Origin: Citricoccus sp. WCRC_4
Lineage (GTDB): Bacteria > Actinomycetota > Actinomycetes > Actinomycetales > Micrococcaceae
Direction: 5' to 3'
DNA length: 15,858 bases
NCBI GenBank assembly: GCA_026645375.1
Contig: JAPFFX010000392.1
Coordinates: 1 to 15,858 of the forward strand
Below are positions 6,971 through 14,749 of the stretch, piece by piece. Within the stretch, counting starts at the first letter, position 1; the number at the start of each line of letters is the position of its first letter. The notes under the pieces were generated by a model that saw only the letters and a list, made by a program, of their open reading frames with translations, had not been told where the DNA came from and did no database searches. Made by a program: the position numbers and the translations under genes.

Positions 6971-8545
6971 GGAGTCGAACCCCATGCCCAGGGCCTCGGT
7001 GAACTTCAGCCACAGTCCCTTGCGACCGCCGCGCCGGTCCGCCCGCGCCATCTCCCGCTTGGTGATCTCGATGCCGGCCCAGGCCAAGGGGTCGGGAGGG
7101 AAGGGTGCCGGCTTGCGCCGGACCATCTGCAGCCTGGTCAGTTCGGTGTCCCGGCTCGAGAGCAGGTCCAGCATCACCTCGGCGGCGAACCGGCTGGCGC
7201 CGACGCCCAGTCCGGTGAACCCGGCCGCCCGCGCGGTCAGTCCGCCGTGGGCGGTGTCGAAGAAGGCGAAGAACCGCGAGCAGGTGTCGATGGCCCCGCC
7301 CCACTGGTGGCTGAATCGCACGCCTTCCAGCTGCGGGAACGTCGCCAGGGCGTGGGCGGCGAGCCGCCGGAAGGTCTCCGGGCGCTGGTCGTAGGTGCCG
7401 GAGACGCGCCGCCCGTAGTGGTAGACCGCGTCGTAGCCGCCGAACAGGAGCCGGTCCCGGCCCGTGGCGCGGTCGGCGGCCAGCCGGTAGTAGTGGAACC
7501 GGGAGTCGGGGTCGTCCAGGCCCTGCCGGTGACGCCAGCCGAGCGCCGAGGACTGCTCCGGCGTCAGCGGCTCGGTCATCAGGGCGTAGTCGTAGACCGG
7601 GACCGTGGACAGTCCCGTGCCGGGCAGCAGGGACCGGTACGCGTTGGTGGCCAGGGCGACCCGACGCGCGGTGACCACGGCGCGGGGCGGGCCGTCCCCG
7701 GCGCCCTGGTGGCCGCCGTCGTACGTCTCCTGCGGAAGGGACCCGGTGCGGGCGGGAAGGCCCTCGACCTCCCCACCGACCGTGGCCACCACGCGCGCCC
7801 CCGCGCCGGTGCCGGTGCGGCGCAGTTCCGGGACCGGTGAGTGCTCGTGGATGCGCACGCCACGCTCCAGGCACGCACGCTTGAGCCCCCAGGCCAGCCG
7901 CGCCGGGTCCACCAGCGCGGACTCCCGGTGCCACCACAACCCGGCCCGGTAGAGCGGCGAGGCGACCTCGGCCCGGACCTGCTCCCGGTCGAAGAAGGTC
8001 GACTGCACCGGATCGGCCTCGTGCTCACGCCGTAGCGCGGCCACGTGGTGGTCCGCGACGGCCACGGTCATGCTGCCGTTCCACTCGAAGTCGCAGTCGA
8101 TCCCGTACCGCTCGACGGTCTCCCGGATCGCCTCCACGTTCTGCTCCCCGAGCTCGTCCAGCCGGTCGACCTCGTCCGGCACGTGCAGCAGCCCGTTGGC
8201 GCGTCCGTGGGTCAGCGAGGTGGAGACGAACCCGCCGTTGCGTCCGGAGGCGGCCCAGCCGCACTCGTGCCCCTCCAGCAGGAGCACGTCCCGGTCCGGA
8301 TCCCGCTCCTTGGCCAGCAGTGCGGTCCACAGCCCGGTGAAACCACCGCCCACCACCAGCAGGTCGGTGGCGGTGTCCCGGGACAGGGCGGGCTCGGCGG
8401 GCGGCCGGTCAGGGGAGTCCAGCCAGTAGGACATGCCCTTCGCGCTGGCCAGCGCGGCGTCCACGACGTCGGCCGGCACCTCGCGCTCGGCCCGCTCGTA
8501 CGCGGTCAGGGGCGGGGCCTCGCCTGGTCGTTGCGCCTGCGGCAC
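6968..8545 (-). CDS. DAO-type FAD-dependent oxidoreductase (PuuB-like)
   Basis: The protein has 525 residues from the chosen start. The FAD-binding motif DLLVVGGGFTGLWTALLAKE spans 61-80, Glu91 (LLLEGHE) follows at the end of strand 2, then ASGRNGGF (99-106), the DAO-family pattern found in gamma-glutamylputrescine oxidase PuuB and related amine oxidases. A C-terminal AAGFTGLGVG motif closes the flavin site. The family oxidises C-N bonds of amines or amino acids; the exact substrate is not readable. An extra segment of roughly 25 residues rich in Gly and Pro (around TGSLPQETYDGG) looks like a surface loop insertion. Start: GGAGG lies eight bases before the GTG at 8545. A GTG three codons further up (8554) overlaps that ribosome site and is less likely. 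It lies 22 bp downstream of aminotransferase B and is presumably cotranscribed. Confidence 0.85.
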   Translation of the reverse strand: MPQAQRPGEAPPLTAYERAEREVPADVVDAALASAKGMSYWLDSPDRPPAEPALSRDTATDLLVVGGGFTGLWTALLAKERDPDRDVLLLEGHECGWAASGRNGGFVSTSLTHGRANGLLHVPDEVDRLDELGEQNVEAIRETVERYGIDCDFEWNGSMTVAVADHHVAALRREHEADPVQSTFFDREQVRAEVASPLYRAGLWWHRESALVDPARLAWGLKRACLERGVRIHEHSPVPELRRTGTGAGARVVATVGGEVEGLPARTGSLPQETYDGGHQGAGDGPPRAVVTARRVALATNAYRSLLPGTGLSTVPVYDYALMTEPLTPEQSSALGWRHRQGLDDPDSRFHYYRLAADRATGRDRLLFGGYDAVYHYGRRVSGTYDQRPETFRRLAAHALATFPQLEGVRFSHQWGGAIDTCSRFFAFFDTAHGGLTARAAGFTGLGVGASRFAAEVMLDLLSSRDTELTRLQMVRRKPAPFPPDPLAWAGIEITKREMARADRRGGRKGLWLKFTEALGMGFDS

Positions 8546-8567
8546 GCGGGTCACCTCCGGTCCCGGG

Positions 8568-9845
8568 TCAACCGGCCGCGTGGCGGTCCGCGACCTCGAG
8601 CGCCTGCTCCAGGATGTCCAGTCCCTCGCGGAGCACCTCGTCCGGGGTGTTCAGCGGCGGGGCCACGTGGATCCGGTTGTAGTTGGCGAACGGCAGCAGG
8701 CCGAGCCTCTTGCACTCACCGATCAGTTCGTTCATCTCGGGGCTCGAGCCGCCGTAGGCCGCCAGGGGCTCCTTCGTGGTCCGGTCCCGCACGAGCTCGA
8801 CGGCCCAGAAGGCGCCCAGCCCCCGGACGTCGCCGACCGAGGGGTGACGGTCCTTGATGTCCCGCAGGCGGGGGCCGATGACCTCCCGGCCGACGCGGGC
8901 GGCGTTGTCCACCATGCCCTCGTCCTTCATGGCGTTGATGGTGGCCACGGCGGCGGCGCAGGCCAGGGGGTGGCCGGAATAGGTCAGCCCGCCCTGGTAG
9001 ACGCGCTCGGCGAAGGTCCCGTAGACGGCGTCCGAGATGGCCACGCCGCCCAGCGGGACGTAGCCCGAGTTGACGCCCTTGGCGAAGGTCATCAGGTCAG
9101 GCTCCACGTCCCAGTGGTCGACGGCGAACCACTCACCGGTCCGGCCGAAGCCGACCATCACCTCGTCGGCGATGAACATCACGCCGTACTTCCGGGTCAG
9201 CTCCCGGACCCCGGCCATGTACCCCGCCGGCGGCACGTAGATGCCGGCGGTGCCGGGGACCGACTCGAGGATCAGGGCCGCGATGTTCTGGGCGCCCTCC
9301 AGCTGGATGACCTGCTCCAGGTGCTCCAGGGCGCGCTCGGTCTCCTGCTGCTCGTCCTCGGCGTGGAAGTAGCTGCGGTAGGGGTAGGGAGGCATGAAGC
9401 GGACCACCCCGGCCGCGGACCGGTCGGCGTCGAACCGGCGGGCATCACCCGTGACGTTCACGGCCAGGTCGGTGCCGCCGTGATAGGACCGGTAGGCCGA
9501 GAGGACCTTGTGCCTGCCGGTGTGCAGCCGCGCCATCCGGATGGCGTGCTCCACGGCGTCGGCCCCGCCGTTGGTGAAGAACACGTGGTTCAGGTCCCCC
9601 GGGGCCAGGTCGGTGACGAGACGGGCGGCCTCCGACCGGGCGTCGTTGACGTGGGCCGGGGCGATCGTGGCGATCCTCGCGGCCTGGTCCTGGATCGCGG
9701 CGATGACCTTCGGGTGGGAGTGGCCGATGTTCGTGTTGACCATCTGGGAGGAGAAGTCGATGAGCCGTCGCCCCTCGCCGTCCCAGACGTGGGGGCCCTC
9801 GGCCTTGAGGATGGTCATCGGGTGATCTTCTGCTGTGCGCTCCAC
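8568..9845 (-). CDS. Class III aminotransferase B, main frame (N-terminus split off by frameshift)
   Basis: The main open frame encodes 425 residues of a PLP-dependent class III (omega-amino acid/amine) aminotransferase. Motifs, counted from the GTG at 9845, are TNGGADAVE (91-99), YRSYHGGT (118-125), FIADEVMVGFGRTG with Asp227, and LMTFAKGVNSG with PLP Lys256. The catalytic core is therefore intact. Homologues continue upstream with an N-terminal segment ending in AHVFHSWSAQ. That segment is present here, with its own ribosome site and ATG at 9946, but in another frame. One extra C in the run at 9820-9822 (minus strand) would join the two into a 459-residue protein. As it stands, translation would have to start at the GTG at 9845 or the ATG at 9818. 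Related enzymes use pyruvate or another keto acid as acceptor. In this locus a putrescine, GABA or diamine donor is likely, by inference. Confidence 0.85.
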   Translation of the reverse strand: MERTAEDHPMTILKAEGPHVWDGEGRRLIDFSSQMVNTNIGHSHPKVIAAIQDQAARIATIAPAHVNDARSEAARLVTDLAPGDLNHVFFTNGGADAVEHAIRMARLHTGRHKVLSAYRSYHGGTDLAVNVTGDARRFDADRSAAGVVRFMPPYPYRSYFHAEDEQQETERALEHLEQVIQLEGAQNIAALILESVPGTAGIYVPPAGYMAGVRELTRKYGVMFIADEVMVGFGRTGEWFAVDHWDVEPDLMTFAKGVNSGYVPLGGVAISDAVYGTFAERVYQGGLTYSGHPLACAAAVATINAMKDEGMVDNAARVGREVIGPRLRDIKDRHPSVGDVRGLGAFWAVELVRDRTTKEPLAAYGGSSPEMNELIGECKRLGLLPFANYNRIHVAPPLNTPDEVLREGLDILEQALEVADRHAAG

Positions 9846-9946
9846 GAGTGGAAGACGTGGGCACGGTCGAGGTCGAACGCCTTGCGGCCCTCGGCGATCA
9901 GGTCCTCGGTGATGGCGGGATCGGGGGTCACCGGCTGGATGGTCAT
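9815..9946 (-). pseudogene. Detached N-terminal fragment of aminotransferase B
   Basis: An ATG at 9946 with GGAG five bases upstream opens a 43-codon frame that ends TGA at 9817-9815. Its residues include EGRKAFDLDRAHVFHSWSAQ, the start of this aminotransferase group, and its last codons align just before the PMTILKAEG of the main frame. The stop overlaps the downstream ATG at 9818 as ATGA. The two pieces are best read as one gene (8568-9946) with a single missing C. This could be a real mutation or a sequencing error in a short homopolymer. Re-initiation at the ATGA could produce a shortened enzyme, but the missing segment normally packs at the dimer and active-site interface. Confidence 0.8.
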
Positions 9947-9992
9947 CTCGTCTCCTTCGTCGAAGCTGCCTGGTCTCGATCGTGCCATGACT

Positions 9993-10029
9993 GGGCGCGC
10001 GGCGGGCGAGGCCGGTCTCCCGCGCGCCC
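9993..10029. terminator. Strong GC hairpin between the two aminotransferase genes
   Basis: GGGCGCGCGG (9993-10002) pairs perfectly with CCGCGCGCCC (10020-10029) across a 17-base loop. It lies in the 103-bp gap after the aminotransferase A stop and before aminotransferase B. No T-run follows on the minus strand, so it is not a classical intrinsic terminator. It may attenuate transcription, protect the upstream mRNA end, or act as a U-less actinobacterial terminator. Confidence 0.45.
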
Positions 10030-10049
10030 TGTCCCGGCCGCCGGCGCGG

Positions 10050-11444
10050 TCAGATCCGCGCCCAGGCGTCCTGCAGCACCCCGCGCAGGATCTGCTCGAT
10101 CTCGTCGAACTCGGGCTGGCCGAGGGTCAGCGGCGGGGCGAGCTGGATGACCGGGTCGCCGCGGTCGTCCGCGCGACAGTACAGTCCGGCCTCCCACAGC
10201 GCGGGGGACAGGAAGTCGCGCAGCAGCCGGTCGGCCTCGGGGCCCTCGAAGGTGGTCTTGGTGGCCTTGTCCTTCACCAGCTCGATGCCGAAGAAGTATC
10301 CGGCCCCGCGCACGTCACCCACGATCGGCAGGTCCAGCAGCTGCTCCAGCGTGGCCCGGAAGGAGTCGGAACAACCCTGGACCCGCTGGTTCAGGCGCTC
10401 CCGCTCCATGATGTCCAGGTTGGCCATGGCGACGGCGGCGGCCACCGGGTGCCCGCCGAAGGTGTAGCCGTGGTAGAAGGTCGAGTCCTTCGAGAACGGC
10501 TCGAAGAGCCGGTCGGAGGCGATCATCGCCCCGATGGGGGCGTACCCGGACGTCATGCCCTTGGCGCAGGTGATGATGTCCGGGGTGTAGCCGAGGTCGG
10601 TGCAGGCGAACATCGAGCCGATCCGGCCGAAGGCGCAGATCACCTCGTCCGAGACCAGCAGCACGTCGTACTCGTCGCAGATCTCCCGGACGCGGTCGAA
10701 GTAGCCCGCCGGGGGCGGGAAGCACCCGCCGGCGTTCTGCACCGGCTCCAGGAAGACCGCGGCCACGGTCTCCGGCCCCTCGAACTCGATGGCCTCGCGG
10801 ATGCGCTCGGCGGCCCAGAGCCCGAAGTCCTTCTCGTCGTCCGCGCAGAACTCCGGTGCCCGGTAGAAGTTGGTGTTCGGCACCCTGAACCCGCCGGGGG
10901 TGAGGGGCTCGAACTGCTGCTTCAACTCGGGGATGCCCGTGATGGACAGGGCACCCTGCGGCGTCCCGTGGTAGGCGATGGAGCGGGAGATGACCTTGTG
11001 CTTCATCGGCCGGCCGGTCTCCTTGAAGTAGTTCTTGGCCAGCTTCCAGGCGGACTCCACCGCCTCTCCGCCGCCGGTGGTGAAGAACACGCGGTTCAGG
11101 TCCCCGGGCGCATAGGAGGCCAGCCGCTCCGCCAGGTCGATGGCCGGGGGATGGGCGTAGGACCACAGCGGCATGAACGCCAGCTCCCGGGCCTGCTTCG
11201 CCGCCGCCTCCGCCAGCTCCTCGCGACCGTGACCGACCTGCGCCACGAACAGGCCGGCGAGGCCGTCGATGTACCCCTTGCCGGCGTCGTCATAGATCAT
11301 GTGGCCCTCGCCGCGGACGATCACCGGGACGTCGGCCCCGCGCTGGATCGGGCCGTGCGCGGTCATGTGCATCCAGAGGTGGTCGCGGGCCGCGTCCGTG
11401 CGCAGCGCGCCGGTGGGTGTGGTGCGTGCCGAGTTGTCGGTCAT
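10050..11444 (-). CDS. Class III aminotransferase A (putrescine/GABA-pyruvate type)
   Basis: The 464-residue PLP enzyme is complete. Motifs are LAGLFVAQVGHGR (62-74), FFTTGGGEAVE (120-130), SIAYHGTPQGA (155-165), LLVSDEVICAFGRIG with Asp266, and DIITCAKGMTSGYAPIGA with PLP Lys295. N-terminal DHLWMHMT and LAGLFVAQVGHGR are typical of the SpuC/GABA-pyruvate aminotransferase group, which moves the amino group of putrescine, GABA or similar amines to pyruvate. Substrate assignment rests on resemblance and context. The ATG at 11444 overlaps the Lrp regulator's stop as ATGA, so the two are translationally coupled. The open frame continues much further upstream only as a shadow of the regulator. It is followed by the hairpin at 9993-10029 and then aminotransferase B. 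Confidence 0.9.
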   Translation of the reverse strand: MTDNSARTTPTGALRTDAARDHLWMHMTAHGPIQRGADVPVIVRGEGHMIYDDAGKGYIDGLAGLFVAQVGHGREELAEAAAKQARELAFMPLWSYAHPPAIDLAERLASYAPGDLNRVFFTTGGGEAVESAWKLAKNYFKETGRPMKHKVISRSIAYHGTPQGALSITGIPELKQQFEPLTPGGFRVPNTNFYRAPEFCADDEKDFGLWAAERIREAIEFEGPETVAAVFLEPVQNAGGCFPPPAGYFDRVREICDEYDVLLVSDEVICAFGRIGSMFACTDLGYTPDIITCAKGMTSGYAPIGAMIASDRLFEPFSKDSTFYHGYTFGGHPVAAAVAMANLDIMERERLNQRVQGCSDSFRATLEQLLDLPIVGDVRGAGYFFGIELVKDKATKTTFEGPEADRLLRDFLSPALWEAGLYCRADDRGDPVIQLAPPLTLGQPEFDEIEQILRGVLQDAWARI

Positions 11445-11944
11445 CGGGTTCCCCAATCGTATTCCTGCTTCCGCAGGGAGAGGTAGGTGAGGGTCTGCGT
11501 CTGCGTGACGCCCTCGGTGGTCCTGATCGCGGTGATGACGTCCAGGAGGTGGAGGTCGTCCTCGCAGACCACCTCCACCAGCACGTCCCATTCGCCGGCG
11601 ACCACCACGCAGTAGTCGACCTCCGGGATCTCCGCGAGGCGGTCTGCGGTCCCGGTCAGGTCGGCCCCGGTCTTGACGTGCACCATGGCCTGCCGCGGGA
11701 AGCCCAGTTGCATCGGGTTGGTCACGGCCACGACCTTCACGACGTCGTCCTCGAGCAGCTTCGTCACGCGCTGCCGCACGGCGGCCTCGGAGAGACCCAC
11801 GGCCCGGGCGATCGCCGAGAACGAGCGTCGTCCGTCCTGCTGCAGTTGCTCGATGATGGCCTTGGAGCGGTCGTCCAGCGCGGTGGCATGGGCGGCATGG
11901 GCCTCTGGTGGCCTCGCTGGGGCAAGGCTGCTCTGGGGCGTCAC
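11441..11944 (-). CDS. Lrp/AsnC-family transcriptional regulator
   Basis: The protein has 167 residues. An N-terminal winged helix-turn-helix covers about 24-70, with LDDRSKAIIEQLQQDGRRSFSAIARAVGLSEAAVRQRV laid out as in AsnC/Lrp proteins (split here only in description: DNA-contact helix LSEAAVRQRV, 51-60). A C-terminal RAM/effector domain with the VVAGEWDVLVEV pattern spans 113-124. The family binds amino acids or related ligands and acts as repressor or activator of nearby catabolic genes. The GTG at 11944 is chosen because GGAGG lies four bases upstream and the protein then has normal family length; the frame is open further up but has no family sequence there. It heads the minus-strand aminotransferase operon and diverges from the Pot ABC operon, so it may control both and itself. 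Confidence 0.92.
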   Translation of the reverse strand: MTPQSSLAPARPPEAHAAHATALDDRSKAIIEQLQQDGRRSFSAIARAVGLSEAAVRQRVTKLLEDDVVKVVAVTNPMQLGFPRQAMVHVKTGADLTGTADRLAEIPEVDYCVVVAGEWDVLVEVVCEDDLHLLDVITAIRTTEGVTQTQTLTYLSLRKQEYDWGTR

Positions 11945-12035
11945 GGTGCCTCCTGGCGTCCATGGGTGGGGGAGGAGTGTCGGTACGGGCCGGGCCCGCG
12001 GAAACGGATCTCGTCGGCTGAGCCGGTCTTGCCTC

Positions 12036-12064
12036 ATTGAATCCCACGCGAAGATGCAGTGCAA
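12036..12064 (-). promoter_or_regulatory. Candidate promoter of the lrp-aminotransferase operon
   Basis: On the minus strand, TTGCAC (12064-12059) and TTCAAT (12041-12036) are separated by 17 bases and match the -35/-10 consensus at 3 and 4 of 6 positions. This would leave a leader of about 90 bases before the GTG at 11944. Found by eye only. Confidence 0.3.
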
Positions 12065-12076
12065 GGGGCGGATTTC

Positions 12077-12106
12077 GTTTCCGGGACGTAAATGCTCAAC
12101 GGAAAC
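12077..12106. promoter_or_regulatory. Spaced inverted repeat between divergent promoters
   Basis: GTTTCCG (12077-12083) and CGGAAAC (12100-12106) are perfect 7-base inverted arms separated by 16 bases, so the arm centres are about two helical turns apart. It sits between the candidate promoters for the Lrp operon and the Pot operon, ending 2 bp before the Pot -35. A dimeric regulator such as the adjacent Lrp protein is a natural candidate. Its binding here is inference. Confidence 0.5.
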
Positions 12107-12108
12107 CC

Positions 12109-12137
12109 TTGTCAGTGCCCAGGTGCTCTGCCACACT
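12109..12137 (+). promoter_or_regulatory. Candidate promoter of the Pot ABC operon
   Basis: TTGTCA (12109-12114) matches the -35 consensus at 5 of 6 positions. It is followed after 17 bases by CACACT (12132-12137), which matches the -10 at 3 of 6. It would give a leader of about 80 bases before the PotD ATG at 12226. Confidence 0.35.
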
Positions 12138-12225
12138 CTCGTCAACAGCCGTGGCAGTACGCAACGATCGGGTCCCGGCCCCCCGGGACCCGCCGCGGCC
12201 GCTCGCGTCGATCCGAGGAGCCCGC

Positions 12226-13518
12226 ATGTCCCCCCGATCCCATCCGTCCCACCGTCTCGGGAGCCGACCGGACGCGACGCCCGGGCCCCGGGATCCCGAC
12301 GTCGCCTCGCTGGTCCGGCTGGCCCGGTCGGCTTCGGCCGGCAGGGTCAGCCGGCGGTCCCTGCTGGCCGGCGTCGGCGGGCTCGGACTGGCCTCCCTGC
12401 TGGCCGCCTGCGGAACCGGTGGCGGGACGACGCCGGCCGGGGACGGTGAGTCCTCCGGGCAGCTGACCCCCGCCGAGGACCGATCGGCCGAGGACGGGAC
12501 GCTGCGCTGGTCCAACTGGACGCTCTACCTGGACTATGACGACGCCGCGGGCGTCTATCCCACGCTGGAGCGGTTCCAGGGCGAATCCGGCCTGGAGGTG
12601 ACCTACACCGAGGACATCGACTCCAACGACGGCTTCTTCGGCAAGTACCAGAACCAGCTGTCACGGGGACAGGACATCGGCGCGGACCTGATCACGCTGA
12701 CGGACTGGATGGCCGCCCGGTTGATCCGCCTGGGCCAGGTGCAGGAACTGGACGCGGGGAACATCCCCAACCTGGCCAACCTGCTGCCCAACTACGGGGA
12801 GGTCGAATGGGATCCGGGACGCGCGCACTCCGCCACCTGGCAGGGCGGGTTCACGGGGCTGGCCTGGAACAAGACGGAGGTCCCCCGGGGCCTGCGCACC
12901 CTGGACGACCTGTGGGACCCGGCCCTGCAGGGGCGCGTGGTCGTGCTGGACGAGATGCTCGACACCATGGGCCTGCTGATGATGGCCGACGGGGTGGACA
13001 TCACGGGGGACTGGGGAGACACCGAGTTCGACAACGCCCTGGAGGTCCTGCAGAAGCACATCGCCAGCGGCCAGATCCGCCAGGTCAAGGGCAACGCCTA
13101 CAAGGAGGACCTGATCTCCGGTGATGCCCTCGCCGTGATCGGCTGGTCCGGGGACATCACGCAGCTGAACGTCGAGAACGGCGATCGCTGGGAGTTCGCC
13201 CTCCCGGAGGCCGGTGGGACCATGTGGGCGGACAACCTCATGGTCCCCATGGGGTCCTCGCACAAGGCCAACGCGGAGCAGCTCATCGACTTCTATTACG
13301 ACCCGGCGGTGGCGGCCGAGGTCGCTGCGTACGTCAACTTCGTCTGCCCGGTGGAGGGGGCGCGGGAGGAGATGGAGAAGATCGATCCCCAACTGGCGCA
13401 GGACCCGATGATCTTCCCGACCGACGAGTACCTGGCCAACGCCCAGATCATCCGGGCCCTCACCCCCGAGGAGGAGACCCGGTACAACGAGTCCTTCCAG
13501 CGGGCGATCGGCAACTGA
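12226..13518 (+). CDS. potD: Polyamine-type ABC transporter substrate-binding lipoprotein (PotD-like)
   Basis: The 430-residue extracytoplasmic binding protein has an N-terminal export signal: VSRRSLLAGVGGLGLASLLAAC. Arg43-Arg44 form a twin-arginine motif, and Cys62 is in a lipobox (LLAAC), so it is likely Tat-exported and lipid-anchored. The n-region before the Arg pair is unusually long, about 42 residues. The mature part matches the PotD/PotF family: LRWSNWTLYLDYDD, TYTEDIDSNDGFFGKYQNQL, ADLITLTDWMAARLI and GLAWNKTEVP. The family delivers spermidine or putrescine to the membrane permease. The ATG at 12226 has GAGGAG five bases upstream; the frame is open about 190 bp further up but that part lies in the control region. 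The next gene starts 4 bp after its stop. Confidence 0.9.
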   Translation: MSPRSHPSHRLGSRPDATPGPRDPDVASLVRLARSASAGRVSRRSLLAGVGGLGLASLLAACGTGGGTTPAGDGESSGQLTPAEDRSAEDGTLRWSNWTLYLDYDDAAGVYPTLERFQGESGLEVTYTEDIDSNDGFFGKYQNQLSRGQDIGADLITLTDWMAARLIRLGQVQELDAGNIPNLANLLPNYGEVEWDPGRAHSATWQGGFTGLAWNKTEVPRGLRTLDDLWDPALQGRVVVLDEMLDTMGLLMMADGVDITGDWGDTEFDNALEVLQKHIASGQIRQVKGNAYKEDLISGDALAVIGWSGDITQLNVENGDRWEFALPEAGGTMWADNLMVPMGSSHKANAEQLIDFYYDPAVAAEVAAYVNFVCPVEGAREEMEKIDPQLAQDPMIFPTDEYLANAQIIRALTPEEETRYNESFQRAIGN

Positions 13519-13522
13519 GCCC

Positions 13523-14749
13523 ATGGGACACCTGCCGGCGACGACATCGCCCGAGAGCGCCCCGGAGACGGTCCTGGCCGGACCGGGGCAGCAACCCGCC
13601 GGGGACCGGTCGGCACCCGGGGGCGCCGAACTGGTCCTGCACCGGGTGCGCAAGCAATTCGCCGACTTCACGGCGGTCCAGGCCACGGACCTGACGGTCC
13701 GGGCCGGTGAGTTCTTCGCCCTGCTGGGCCCCTCCGGTTGCGGCAAGACCACCACCCTGCGCATGGTGGCCGGCCTGGAGACGCCCACTGGCGGCAGCAT
13801 CCGGATCGGTGGACGCGACGTGACCTCCCTGCCGTCCTACAGGCGGCCGGTCAACACCGTCTTCCAGTCCTATGCGCTCTTCCCGCACATGACGGTCAGG
13901 GAGAACGTGGCCTTCGGGCCGCGTCGTCGCCGGGTGAGGGACTGGAAGGCCCGGACGGAGGATTTCCTGCGACTGGTGGAACTGCACCACCTGGCCGACC
14001 GCCGTCCCGCGCAGCTCTCCGGCGGGCAGCAGCAACGCGTGGCGTTGGCCCGGGCCCTGGTCAACCAGCCGGAGATCCTGTTGCTGGACGAACCCCTGGG
14101 CGCCCTGGACATGAAGCTGCGCCGGCAGATGCAGTCCGAGCTCAAGCGGATCCAGGCCGAGGTGGGACTGACCTTCGTCCACGTCACCCACGACCAGGAG
14201 GAGGCCATGTCCATGGCAGACAGGATGGCCGTGATGAACGAGGGCCGCATCGAGCAGATCGGCAGGCCGGAGGACCTCTACCACCTGCCGCGCACCGCCT
14301 TCGTGGCCAACTTCCTCGGCCGGTCGAACCTGATGGCCGGGACCGTCACCGGGGGCGGTGGCGGTACGGGCCCACTGTTCGAGGTCGACGCGTCCGGCCA
14401 CCGGCTCGCGGTGCATCGGGACCGGGCGGTGTCCTCCACCGGCGAGGTCCTGGTGGGCGTCCGGCCGGAGAAGATCCACCTGCGTCCGGCCGGGGCGGGC
14501 GCGGACGGGGCCACCGCGGGCGGGGGAGTGAACCGGGTGACCGGGGCCGTCACGGACGTGGCCTTCACCGGGGTCTCCACGGAGTACCGCGTCGAGGTGC
14601 CGGGACTGGGCGAGCTCGGTGTATTCGCCCAGAACCGCGGCGAGGACCTGATGCGGCCCGGTGACGCCGTCGGTCTCTCCTGGGACCCGGCCCATGCCTT
14701 CGGCCTGGACGGGCGGCAGGACGCGGCGGCCGGGGACGAGGCGGTATGA
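13523..14749 (+). CDS. potA: Polyamine-type ABC transporter ATP-binding protein (PotA-like)
   Basis: The 408-residue ATPase drives import and sits on the cytoplasmic face of the permease. Motifs are Walker A GPSGCGKT (69-76), Q-loop Gln115 in FQSYALFPHMTVRENVAFGP, signature LSGGQQQR (165-172), Walker B ILLLDEP (185-191), D-loop LGALD and switch His223 in THDQEEAMSM. A C-terminal TOBE-type regulatory region follows (roughly 290-400, VGVRPEKIHL). All catalytic residues are present. The N-terminal 35 residues precede the usual family start, and the ATG at 13523 has only a weak ribosome site. It may be translated by coupling with PotD, or a later start may be used. The stop overlaps the PotB ATG as ATGA. 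Confidence 0.93.
   Translation: MGHLPATTSPESAPETVLAGPGQQPAGDRSAPGGAELVLHRVRKQFADFTAVQATDLTVRAGEFFALLGPSGCGKTTTLRMVAGLETPTGGSIRIGGRDVTSLPSYRRPVNTVFQSYALFPHMTVRENVAFGPRRRRVRDWKARTEDFLRLVELHHLADRRPAQLSGGQQQRVALARALVNQPEILLLDEPLGALDMKLRRQMQSELKRIQAEVGLTFVHVTHDQEEAMSMADRMAVMNEGRIEQIGRPEDLYHLPRTAFVANFLGRSNLMAGTVTGGGGGTGPLFEVDASGHRLAVHRDRAVSSTGEVLVGVRPEKIHLRPAGAGADGATAGGGVNRVTGAVTDVAFTGVSTEYRVEVPGLGELGVFAQNRGEDLMRPGDAVGLSWDPAHAFGLDGRQDAAAGDEAV

Noticed and set aside
9815..9825. Programmed -1 frameshifting to join the aminotransferase pieces
   Set aside because: The site (ACC CGA TGA) is not a recognised slippery heptamer and no nearby pseudoknot was evident by eye. A missing C is simpler.
8433..11486. 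A 1017-codon plus-strand open frame across the aminotransferase region
   Set aside because: It is antisense to two recognisable aminotransferases, its translation is low-complexity Gly/Val/Arg/His, and it has no family motifs. Long shadow frames are normal at this GC content.
11945..12145. An N-terminal extension of the Lrp regulator by about 67 codons
   Set aside because: No family sequence is visible there, it overlaps the putative promoter, and the GTG at 11944 gives normal family length with GGAGG upstream.
12037..12225. An N-terminal extension of PotD by about 63 codons
   Set aside because: The extension runs through the control region. The ATG at 12226 has a good ribosome site and leads directly to the Tat/lipoprotein signal.
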